DNA of 5,075 bases. Origin: Candidatus Omnitrophota bacterium (lineage in GTDB: Bacteria; Omnitrophota; Gorgyraeia; 1-14-0-20-64-10). Location of the stretch: positions 1-5,075 of the forward strand of contig JAHFFF010000132.1 of NCBI GenBank assembly GCA_023248095.1. The letters run 5' to 3'. The notes beneath the pieces were generated by a model, which was not told where the DNA came from, made no database searches, and was given only the letters and a program-made list of their open reading frames with translations. Positions 1-5,075 of this stretch are shown in pieces; within the stretch, counting starts at the first letter, position 1, and the number at the start of each line of letters is the position of its first letter. The position numbers and the translations under genes were made by a program.

Positions 1-1485
1 CAGATGTTCGGGCTGAATTTCTTCGGAGCCAGCCAGGTCGGCGATGGTGCGGCTGACCTTCAGGATACGGTCGTAGGCTCGGGCGGAGAGACCCAGGGTG
101 TGGATCGCCTTCTTGAGGAGCTCACGACCCTCCGGGCCGACGCGGCAAAATTGCTTCAGATGCCGGTATCGCATCTGGGCGTTGCAGAAGAGGGCCGGCT
201 CTTCCTTAAACCTCGCCCGCTGCCGGCCACGCGCTTCCGTGATCCTCCCGCGGATCGCAGCCGAAGATTCCATCTGTGCAGACTCCGTCAGCTCTGAAAA
301 GGAAAGAGCCGGCACCTCGAGATGAATGTCGATCCGATCCAGCAGGGGCCCGGACACCTTTGCCCGGTAGCGCTGGATTTGCACCGTCGTGCAAAGGCAG
401 GACTTCTTGGGGTCACCGGCCAGTCCGCACGGGCAAGGATTCATCGAGGCGATCATCATCAACCTAGCCGGGAAGGTAACCCTGCCCTGCATGCGTGTCA
501 CGGTGACCCGGCCCTCCTCCAAAGGCTGCCGGAGCGTCTCCAGGACAGATCGGTTGAATTCCGGCAGCTCGTCGAGGAACAGAACCCCGTGGTGGGCCAG
601 CGAGATCTCACCGGGCTTGGGAATCATGCCTCCCCCAATCAAGCCGGCATCGGAGATGGTGTGGTGCGGGGCGCGGAACGGGCGGATGCTCAGAAGCGGG
701 CGTTCCGGCGGAAGCAGGCCCGCGATGCTGTAGATGAGGGCGGTCTCCAGCGATTCCTCCAACGACATCTCCGGCATGATTGTCGGAATCCTCTGCGCCA
801 GCATCGTCTTGCCCGCCCCCGGCGGCCCCAGCAGGAGGAGGTTGTGCCCTCCTGCAACCGCCACCTCGATGGCCCGCTTGGCCACCACCTGGCCCTTGAC
901 CTCCGAGAAATCGCCAACATTCGAGGAGGAGATTTGCAAATAGCTTTGCGGATCCGCGCGGAAGGGCTGTATCTCCTCCCGGCCGGTCAGCAGGCTCACC
1001 ACCTGAAGGAGATGCTGCATCGGATAAACTGCCGCTTCCTCCACCAACGCCGCCTCCGCGGCATTCGCAGCCGGCAGCAGAAATCTCTTGCCCGTTCCTC
1101 TCAGCCCCAGCGCAACCGCCAGTACACCGGGAACCGGCCGCAGGCTCCCATCCAGCGCCAACTCCCCAAGCACAACGGTATTCGCCAAAAATATCGGGTC
1201 CAGCTGCTTGGAAGCGGCCAGCAATCCGAGGGCGATGGGCAGGTCGAACGCGGATCCTTCCTTACGTACGTCGGCCGGAGCCAGATTCACCGTGACCCGC
1301 GTCATCGGCCAAGCAAACTGCGAGTTCTTGATAGCGGAGCGAATCCGCTCCTTCGACTCCCGCACCGTCGCATCCGGCAGGCCGACGATCGTCACCCCCG
1401 GCAGCCCGTCGGTCACGTCCACCTCCACCGTAACCGGCACCGCCGCCAACCCCACCACCGTCGCAGTTTCAACCTTCGCCAGCAT
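1..1485 (-). CDS. comM: ComM/YifB-family Mg-chelatase-like AAA+ ATPase (C-terminus cut by window edge)
   Basis: The reading frame is open from ATG at 1485 to the left edge and gives 495 residues; the family is usually about 505-510, so only the last dozen or so are missing. Order of domains: an N-terminal ChlI/Lon-protease-like fold (about residues 20-140), an AAA+ core (about 190-400) and the Mg-chelatase C-terminal helical domain (about 405-495). Walker A GPPGAGKT is at 220-227, Walker B VLFLDE at 301-306, the family motif NPCPCG at 349-354 with a second cysteine pair at 363 and 365, and LLDRID with Arg384. The last visible part, LSARAYDRILKVSRTIADL, is a family hallmark. Family knowledge: ComM is a hexameric branch-migration helicase that aids integration of transforming DNA in the cytoplasm; it is not a chelatase. 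The start is fixed by the strong ribosome site just upstream. It is the second gene of an operon with the ORF6N gene. The family call is very secure; a role in transformation in this organism is inferred. Confidence 0.96.
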   Translation of the reverse strand, partial: MLAKVETATVVGLAAVPVTVEVDVTDGLPGVTIVGLPDATVRESKERIRSAIKNSQFAWPMTRVTVNLAPADVRKEGSAFDLPIALGLLAASKQLDPIFLANTVVLGELALDGSLRPVPGVLAVALGLRGTGKRFLLPAANAAEAALVEEAAVYPMQHLLQVVSLLTGREEIQPFRADPQSYLQISSSNVGDFSEVKGQVVAKRAIEVAVAGGHNLLLLGPPGAGKTMLAQRIPTIMPEMSLEESLETALIYSIAGLLPPERPLLSIRPFRAPHHTISDAGLIGGGMIPKPGEISLAHHGVLFLDELPEFNRSVLETLRQPLEEGRVTVTRMQGRVTFPARLMMIASMNPCPCGLAGDPKKSCLCTTVQIQRYRAKVSGPLLDRIDIHLEVPALSFSELTESAQMESSAAIRGRITEARGRQRARFKEEPALFCNAQMRYRHLKQFCRVGPEGRELLKKAIHTLGLSARAYDRILKVSRTIADLAGSEEIQPEHL

Positions 1486-1488
1486 GCT

Positions 1489-1496
1489 TCACCTCC
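1489..1496 (-). promoter_or_regulatory. Ribosome binding site of comM overlapping the ORF6N stop codon
   Basis: On the minus strand the sequence reads GGAGGTGA, then AGC, then ATG. The eight bases fully match the anti-Shine-Dalgarno end of 16S rRNA, with six bases between GGAGG and the start codon. The TGA within it is the stop codon of the ORF6N gene, so ribosomes ending there sit directly on the comM start. This argues for translational coupling and fixes the comM start at 1485. Confidence 0.88.
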
Positions 1497-2028
1497 CCGG
1501 ATGAAACCCAATCCGTCGCCGCAGAGGAGTCGGCGGAGCCATCAGTTGCCGGATGGTCTGGAAAATCGAACGAATCTGATGGTCATGGCCCTCGAGCTTC
1601 CGCTCTAATTCCATCAGCTTCTGGGCAAGTTCTCGATGGGTGGCCAATATCTCCCGAAGCTTCACGAAAGCGCGCATAATAGCGATGTTGACCTGCACAG
1701 CCCTCTCACTGTTTAAAACCGTTGACAGCATTGCAACACCCTGTTCGGTGAAGGCATAGGATAGATACTTCCTGTGCCGTCCTCGTCCAGTTTTTAAGGT
1801 CGCAAATTGCGACCTTAAAGAATCAGCCTCATCAGAAGTCAGCTGAAACATGAAATCCAGCGGAAAACGAGCAGCATTCCTACGGACTTGCTCGTTGAGT
1901 CTTTTCGTAGGAACCTCATAGAGTTCCGCCAGGTCCGTATCCAGCATCACCTTGCGTCCGCGAAGCAAGAGGATCCGGCGCTGAACCTGTTCCACTGCGA
2001 GATCCTTGCGTCGAGGCCTGGTATTCAT
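1489..2028 (-). CDS. ORF6N domain-containing protein (presumed DNA-binding)
   Basis: This is a 179-residue protein from ATG 2028 to TGA 1489-1491. The ORF6N domain (related in usage to KilA-N and Bro-type phage domains) spans about residues 12-105: QRRILLLRGRKVMLDTDLAELY (13-37 region), RFPLDFMFQLT (54-64), LRSQFATLK (71-79), and YAFTEQGVAMLSTVLNSERA (91-110). Then come NIAIMRAFVKLRE (114-126), a charged coiled-coil-like helix (about 124-162) and the typical tail RRRIGFHP (170-177). This is the usual length and shape of the common chromosomal, non-phage form. Its biochemical role is not established; DNA binding is inferred from the family. The start is a choice: the frame stays open upstream to a TTG at 2070, but ATG 2028 begins at the usual family N-terminus. 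There is no Shine-Dalgarno before ATG 2028; the upstream bases are CTAATCCTCCTT. It lies first in an operon, with comM starting three bases after its stop. Confidence 0.93.
   Translation of the reverse strand: MNTRPRRKDLAVEQVQRRILLLRGRKVMLDTDLAELYEVPTKRLNEQVRRNAARFPLDFMFQLTSDEADSLRSQFATLKTGRGRHRKYLSYAFTEQGVAMLSTVLNSERAVQVNIAIMRAFVKLREILATHRELAQKLMELERKLEGHDHQIRSIFQTIRQLMAPPTPLRRRIGFHPGR
1793..1819. repeat. 27-bp near-perfect palindrome inside the ORF6N gene
   Basis: The left arm TTTAAGGTCGCAA (1793-1805) is followed by one central A (1806) and the exact reverse complement TTGCGACCTTAAA (1807-1819). The arms are 13 bp with no mismatch. It lies wholly within the coding frame and encodes the end of S70 to K79, the LRSQFATL stretch of the ORF6N domain. 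A one-base spacer makes an RNA hairpin loop strained, so a site for a dimeric DNA-binding protein is more plausible than an RNA structure. Function is unknown. Confidence 0.85.
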
Positions 2029-2079
2029 AAGGAGGATTAGGATACACGACCGGATGCAATAAATCAACAAAATATTTGC

Positions 2080-2093
2080 ATATTTATAAATAT
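2080..2093. repeat. AT-rich 14-bp palindrome over the -10 element
   Basis: ATATTTATAAATAT is a perfect palindrome, and a related AAATATTT lies just to its left (2070-2077). It covers the predicted -10 box of the leftward promoter, where a repressor would compete with RNA polymerase. Because it is a palindrome it also offers TATAAA on the plus strand, though no good -35 box accompanies it there. It could be an operator, or just AT-rich promoter DNA. Confidence 0.4.
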
Positions 2094-2112
2094 CTGGTCC
2101 TCCGCCTGTTAA
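2083..2112 (-). promoter_or_regulatory. Candidate sigma-70-type promoter of the ORF6N-comM operon
   Basis: On the minus strand, TTAACA (2112-2107) is a 5/6 match to the -35 box and TATAAA (2088-2083) a 5/6 match to the -10 box, with an 18-bp spacer. Transcription would begin near 2076, leaving a leader of about 48 bases before ATG 2028 (and including the alternative TTG at 2070). This is inferred from consensus only. Confidence 0.5.
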
Positions 2113-2142
2113 TCTAAATCTAGCTTGGAAAATTCACCCGAA

Positions 2143-2163
2143 CGCCTTGCTTTTCAAGGGGCG
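2143..2163 (+). other. Small imperfect hairpin in the leader region of the WD40 gene
   Basis: CGCCTTG (2143-2149) can pair with CAAGG plus CG (2155-2163) across a CTTTT loop, with two bulged G residues. A second short inverted repeat, ATGGGTA / TACCAT, follows at 2165-2183. There is no T-run behind either, so they do not look like terminators. The rest of 2113-2226 shows a possible -10 box TACAAT (2187-2192) without a convincing -35 box, and no small gene. Confidence 0.25.
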
Positions 2164-2226
2164 AATGGGTATCCTTTTACCATAGGTACAATTCCCCCGA
2201 ATAAAGCGAAAATCGACGAGAAGCCA

Positions 2227-5075
2227 ATGCTAAGTAAACCGATTTTAAAAGCGGTGGCGCTCCTGGTAGCGCTCACCTTGTCTCTTCCCAACCCTGCCCT
2301 CGCCCTGCGAACCGAGCAGACAGAGAGCCAGGCTGGATTAGAGGAAATCCGCCGAGCCCTCGAAGAAGGTCCCAACCAACTGCTCAAACTCGCCAGCGCC
2401 AAACTTGGCTTGCCGGAAACCCCAGCGACTCCAGTCCCGATGGCTCCTTCTGCGACTGTTTCTCGCGTCCGCGCCGCCGGGCTGGAAGAGGCGGTGCTGC
2501 GGCCGGAGGCCTCCGGCTGGACCAAGCAGCAAGCGATTGCCCTGGCCGAAGTAGCCCGCCAGACGCCGAAGCCTACTTTGACGATCCGCTTGAGGCAGAG
2601 TGAGTTGCCTAGAATTCCCGACAAGTGGCGTGGAGAAAAGGGGGTTCATCAGGATCTCACGTTGGATTCCGTTCGTTTGGATTGGGAGAAACCGGAATAC
2701 GCCGAGTTGAATCTATTTGGCCCGAGCCTGTCGGGCACAAGTTCCGCAGCCACGGTTCCGATCCAGCTGGATTGGATCGAGGAGATTACTAGCTCAGTTC
2801 CATTCCATGTGGTGTTGGAAGAGATGAGCTATCGGTACTTCATCCAGCCGGCGATTGTGGAGAACATGAATGGAAATCTCATCGTGATCGATGGTCAGAA
2901 GAGATTCTTTCTCATGATTGAAGAGAGTGGAGCTATGACAGCTTTCACTGTTCATCAGCGATTGGGTGTTGACACCTCTGAATTAGAATTGATTATAGGG
3001 TCGAACTTGAAGGTTGTGCTTGCCGGGCTGTTCGCTTCTGGCGCGGATAATCTCCCGGAAACCGGCGAGCCGAGTCGAGAGTTTTTAGTAAAGATCCAAT
3101 ACACCCCGAACACTGTTCTTGTAAGTATCGATGGGAAGCGTTTGTATCAAATCAGTCGGGCGAACGCTTGGGAGATTGGCTCCTTGCAGGAGAGACAGAG
3201 CCTCTCAGTTGACGACCGAAATGTTGCGCACACATTGGCTCTAGCCCCGCTCGTGTTCTCGAATCTTTTTCAGGAACCGGGAACTCTAAAGACGGTGTTC
3301 GCACTTCTCCCCAGCCAGCTTCGCGCGGGCGGTTCCGCCGCCGGGCTGGAGGAAACACTAAAAGAACCCAGCCAGATTTTCCAAGAAAAACAACTTCAGG
3401 AAATCGAAAAGGTTGCCTTCGATTCCCAAGGGCGATTGCTCTCTGCCTCGCTGGACGGGAAGGTTCGATCCTGGGATCTGATCTTGGGCCAATCCCAGGT
3501 TCTTTTAAAGACACCCTTTGCGTACGGAATCAACCTGATGAGTGTGGATCCAAAGGGTCGGTTCATTGCCTCCGCCAGCTCTGCGGACAATACCGTCTGG
3601 CTCTGGGATTCGGAAGCCGGCCAGGGCCGGGAGCTGGTGGATTCCATTCCCCGTACGGTGATCACCAGCATCGCCTTCCATCCCGATGGGAAGATCCTTG
3701 CCGCCGGAGGAAGGAGGGGCGAGATCTGGCTTTGGGATGTAAACACGGGCGACCCTATTGAGCTTTTATCCGGGCACACGGATTGGATAACGGACCTGGC
3801 CTTTGATCCCAATGGGAAAATGCTCATCTCGGCGAGTCATGACGACACCCTGCGGTTTTGGAATCTCAAAGGAAAGGAGCTCCGGGAAAAGCTCCCTGCA
3901 AAGGTCAACGAGGTCTGGAGTCTTGCCCTCAGTCCGGATGGGAAAACCTTGGCTTATGGGGGGCGTGATCAATCGATTCACCTCTGGCAAATAGGAACCG
4001 GGAAAGGCGTTCCGCTGAGCGAAGGATTCACCTTGAAGGGCCATAAAGATTTGGTTCGCGATCTGGCCTTTAGCCCGGATGGGAGTCGCCTGGCTTCATC
4101 GGCCGGCTACTCGGATAAGACCGTCCAAATCTGGGAGGTCGCTTCCGGAAGGCTCTTGGGAGGCTTATCAGCAGGCGGCTGGGTTCGGTCCATCGCTTTT
4201 CTGCCGGACGGTAAGACTCTTGCCGGTTCAGTGAATTTCAAAAAAAACGCCTCCATTCAGTTCTGGAAAGTTGGGGAGTTCTCACCCGCAGGAAAACTGA
4301 GGGGGCAAAAACCGCCTCCACCGGAAGAAGCGCAGCCCCCTTATGCTCAATACACCCCGGAGGGATTAATTCATTGGGCGGAGAGGTTAAAAGTGAAGCT
4401 AACCTTGGGGGAGGCCATGGCCATCCTTACCTCCATACGCAGCCGGTACCCGGAGGCAAGCCCGGTGGTGGTGACTCGTGCGATGAAGAGAGATCGGCTT
4501 CCTCTGCAGAGGGCATTGGAAATCGCTCAGCTCGCTGCCACCGAAAAGATCCGGGTTTCAGTGGCCCTCAAAATAACATCGGCCCTTTTAAAGCGCAGAT
4601 TGGCTTCCTCCGAAGCGGAGGCCTGGAAAATGCTGCCTCGCATTGTCCGCCTCCATCAGGCAAAAGGAGTGCGGGAAGCGCCTGTCCCGCTTTTGTTGAC
4701 AGCCTTGCAAAAGGTGGGTTCCCTGGAACTGCTGGAAGATATCCTCACGCAGGTCATCTTCGCCGAGCCCATTCAACCCCACGAAAAGATCAGCGAGCAT
4801 GTGTACCGGTGGCGTTTATCCCGGCTGGTCCGCTTGATCAAACGGGAGAAATACGGCAAGGAGCAGCTTTCGGTCCAGACGGCCCGCGAGCTTCTTGGGT
4901 TCAGCCGGAAGGAATCCAAGGATGCCGCCGGGCTGGAGGAGGGAACGGTTCTGCGCACCGGAACAATCCCCCAGATGCGGGCCTGGCTGGTGGAACAGAT
5001 CCCGGTTTGGAAAAATGACGGCAAGGGCTACATCATTCTCCGGTATCCTTCGGGTTACCCGATGAAGAGCAGGAG
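2227..5075 (+). CDS. Large secreted WD40 beta-propeller protein with AGLEE linker motifs (cut by right edge)
   Basis: The frame is open from ATG 2227 to the right edge (949 residues, no stop). A signal peptide is clear: Lys4 and Lys8, a hydrophobic core at 9-20, then PNPALA with likely cleavage after Ala26, so the protein is exported by Sec. Next come a Pro/Ala-rich linker (about 63-78), a mixed segment without recognisable family (about 100-350), a seven-bladed WD40 propeller (about 390-683), a Pro-rich linker KPPPPEEAQPP (695-705), a helical region (about 708-897), and the start of another segment ending in GKGYIILRYPSGYP (932-945). AGLEE occurs at 36-40, 84-88, 372-376 and 901-905, always between parts. 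WD40 propellers bind partner proteins; no catalytic residues are visible, so a scaffold or adhesion role outside the cytoplasm is inferred. The start has a weak ribosome site (GACGAG, six bases upstream) but is supported by the signal peptide. It is divergent from the ORF6N-comM operon. The exact function is unknown. Confidence 0.9.
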   Translation, partial: MLSKPILKAVALLVALTLSLPNPALALRTEQTESQAGLEEIRRALEEGPNQLLKLASAKLGLPETPATPVPMAPSATVSRVRAAGLEEAVLRPEASGWTKQQAIALAEVARQTPKPTLTIRLRQSELPRIPDKWRGEKGVHQDLTLDSVRLDWEKPEYAELNLFGPSLSGTSSAATVPIQLDWIEEITSSVPFHVVLEEMSYRYFIQPAIVENMNGNLIVIDGQKRFFLMIEESGAMTAFTVHQRLGVDTSELELIIGSNLKVVLAGLFASGADNLPETGEPSREFLVKIQYTPNTVLVSIDGKRLYQISRANAWEIGSLQERQSLSVDDRNVAHTLALAPLVFSNLFQEPGTLKTVFALLPSQLRAGGSAAGLEETLKEPSQIFQEKQLQEIEKVAFDSQGRLLSASLDGKVRSWDLILGQSQVLLKTPFAYGINLMSVDPKGRFIASASSADNTVWLWDSEAGQGRELVDSIPRTVITSIAFHPDGKILAAGGRRGEIWLWDVNTGDPIELLSGHTDWITDLAFDPNGKMLISASHDDTLRFWNLKGKELREKLPAKVNEVWSLALSPDGKTLAYGGRDQSIHLWQIGTGKGVPLSEGFTLKGHKDLVRDLAFSPDGSRLASSAGYSDKTVQIWEVASGRLLGGLSAGGWVRSIAFLPDGKTLAGSVNFKKNASIQFWKVGEFSPAGKLRGQKPPPPEEAQPPYAQYTPEGLIHWAERLKVKLTLGEAMAILTSIRSRYPEASPVVVTRAMKRDRLPLQRALEIAQLAATEKIRVSVALKITSALLKRRLASSEAEAWKMLPRIVRLHQAKGVREAPVPLLLTALQKVGSLELLEDILTQVIFAEPIQPHEKISEHVYRWRLSRLVRLIKREKYGKEQLSVQTARELLGFSRKESKDAAGLEEGTVLRTGTIPQMRAWLVEQIPVWKNDGKGYIILRYPSGYPMKSR
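2332..2346 (+). repeat. AGLEE motif copy 1, directly behind the signal peptide
   Basis: Residues 36-40. The predicted mature N-terminus reads LRTEQTESQAGLEE, so this copy lies within the first fourteen residues after cleavage. Its codons (GCT GGA TTA GAG GAA) differ from the other copies at most third positions, showing that the peptide rather than the DNA is conserved. Confidence 0.75.
2476..2490 (+). repeat. AGLEE motif copy 2, after the Pro-rich linker
   Basis: Residues 84-88, in the context RAAGLEEAVLRP. The DNA contains the word GCCGCCGGGCTGGA (from 2473), shared exactly with copies 3 and 4. It follows the Pro/Ala linker and precedes the unrecognised N-terminal segment. Confidence 0.75.
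3340..3354 (+). repeat. AGLEE motif copy 3, just before the WD40 propeller
   Basis: Residues 372-376, in the context LRAGGSAAGLEETLKEPS. It starts with the same word GCCGCCGGGCTGGA (from 3337). The first propeller strand begins about fifteen residues later, so the motif marks a domain boundary. Confidence 0.75.
3397..4275 (+). other. Seven-bladed WD40 propeller domain within the secreted protein
   Basis: Seven repeats of the form (I/V)xx(I/L)AFxPDGKxLAS...(V/I)xLWD are visible. The closing Trp residues are at 416, 460, 503, 545, 587, 636 and 680, spaced 42-49 residues apart. The turn motifs run DSQGR, DPKGR, HPDGK, DPNGK, SPDGK, SPDGS, LPDGK, and GH dipeptides appear at 516-517 and 605-606. 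Seven is the standard number for one closed propeller, so the domain looks complete. Blade 1 and blade 7 are the most divergent. Confidence 0.92.
4927..4941 (+). repeat. AGLEE motif copy 4, after the helical region
   Basis: Residues 901-905, in the context AAGLEEGTVLRT, closely matching copy 2 (AAGLEEAVLRP) including the Val-Leu-Arg two residues further on. The shared 14-base word begins at 4924. It separates the helical region from the final segment that runs off the window. Confidence 0.75.

Noticed and set aside
1..1485. Magnesium chelatase subunit (BchI/ChlI) of chlorophyll or cobalamin synthesis
   Set aside because: Those subunits lack the N-terminal Lon-like domain and the C-terminal extension seen here. 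The NPCPCG motif and LSARAYDRILKVSRTIADL tail belong to the ComM/YifB family.
322..1608. A 428-codon open frame on the plus strand
   Set aside because: It lies antisense to the comM gene, whose minus-strand frame shows Walker A, Walker B and NPCPCG motifs. The plus-strand translation is rich in Arg, His, Gln and Pro without any domain, typical of a shadow in GC-rich DNA.
1489..2028. A prophage remnant signalled by the ORF6N domain
   Set aside because: No integrase, repressor, structural gene or attachment repeat is near. This short ORF6N form ending in RRRIGFH is common in ordinary chromosomes.
2143..2163. A rho-independent terminator in the divergent region
   Set aside because: The stem has only five clean pairs plus a bulge and no T-run follows on either strand. 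Both flanking genes start here rather than end, so no terminator is needed.
2761..2940. Secretin/STN-like N-domain in the long protein
   Set aside because: The pattern PFHVVLEEMSYRYFIQPAI followed by a GNLIVID strand is faintly similar, but the usual conserved residues and repeats are missing, so I do not call it.
3152..4044. Several minus-strand open frames of 92-143 codons
   Set aside because: They are antisense to the propeller-coding region, whose plus frame shows seven clear WD40 repeats.
4374..5018. A 214-codon plus-strand open frame
   Set aside because: It overlaps the long WD40 gene in another frame. The main frame continues the protein without a stop, while this translation is Gly/Pro-rich with no domain.

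Overview
The window is bacterial chromosomal DNA. It holds three genes in a divergent layout around one intergenic region of about 200 bp. Two genes run leftward: a comM/yifB-type AAA+ ATPase (cut by the left edge) and, directly upstream of it, an ORF6N-domain protein. One very long gene runs rightward: a secreted protein with a seven-bladed WD40 propeller, cut by the right edge. The window shows no RNA genes, CRISPR arrays, insertion sequences or tRNAs.

Layout. Bases 1-1485 (minus) encode a ComM-like DNA-processing ATPase, 495 residues present and probably only a dozen or so C-terminal residues missing. Bases 1489-2028 (minus) encode a 179-residue ORF6N protein. Its stop codon lies inside the perfect Shine-Dalgarno sequence of comM, so the two genes form a tightly coupled operon. 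Within the ORF6N gene lies a 27-bp near-perfect DNA palindrome. Bases 2029-2226 form the divergent control region, with a good sigma-70-like promoter for the leftward operon and an AT-rich palindrome on its -10 element. Bases 2227-5075 (plus) encode at least 949 residues: signal peptide, an unrecognised N-terminal part, one WD40 propeller, an alpha-helical part and the beginning of a further segment.

The most unusual signal is the pentapeptide AGLEE, which occurs four times in the long protein, each time in a linker: just after the signal peptide, after a Pro-rich stretch, just before the propeller, and after the helical part. It is usually accompanied by a nearby Leu-Arg pair (LRT, LRP, LRA). 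Copies 2-4 share the same 14-base word, whereas copy 1 uses different synonymous codons, so the conservation is at the peptide level. From memory, which I cannot check here, AGLEE-type motifs behind signal peptides and between domains recur in proteins of Candidatus Omnitrophota (OP3), a phylum also noted for very long proteins. That makes Omnitrophota or a related Planctomycetes-Verrucomicrobia-Chlamydiae lineage my best but unproven guess for the source.

Functional picture. The leftward operon concerns DNA handling: ComM is a hexameric helicase that helps integrate incoming single-stranded DNA in natural transformation, and ORF6N proteins are presumed DNA-binding. The rightward gene encodes an exported scaffold or interaction protein of unknown role. 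Nothing in the sequence ties the two sides together functionally beyond their shared upstream region.
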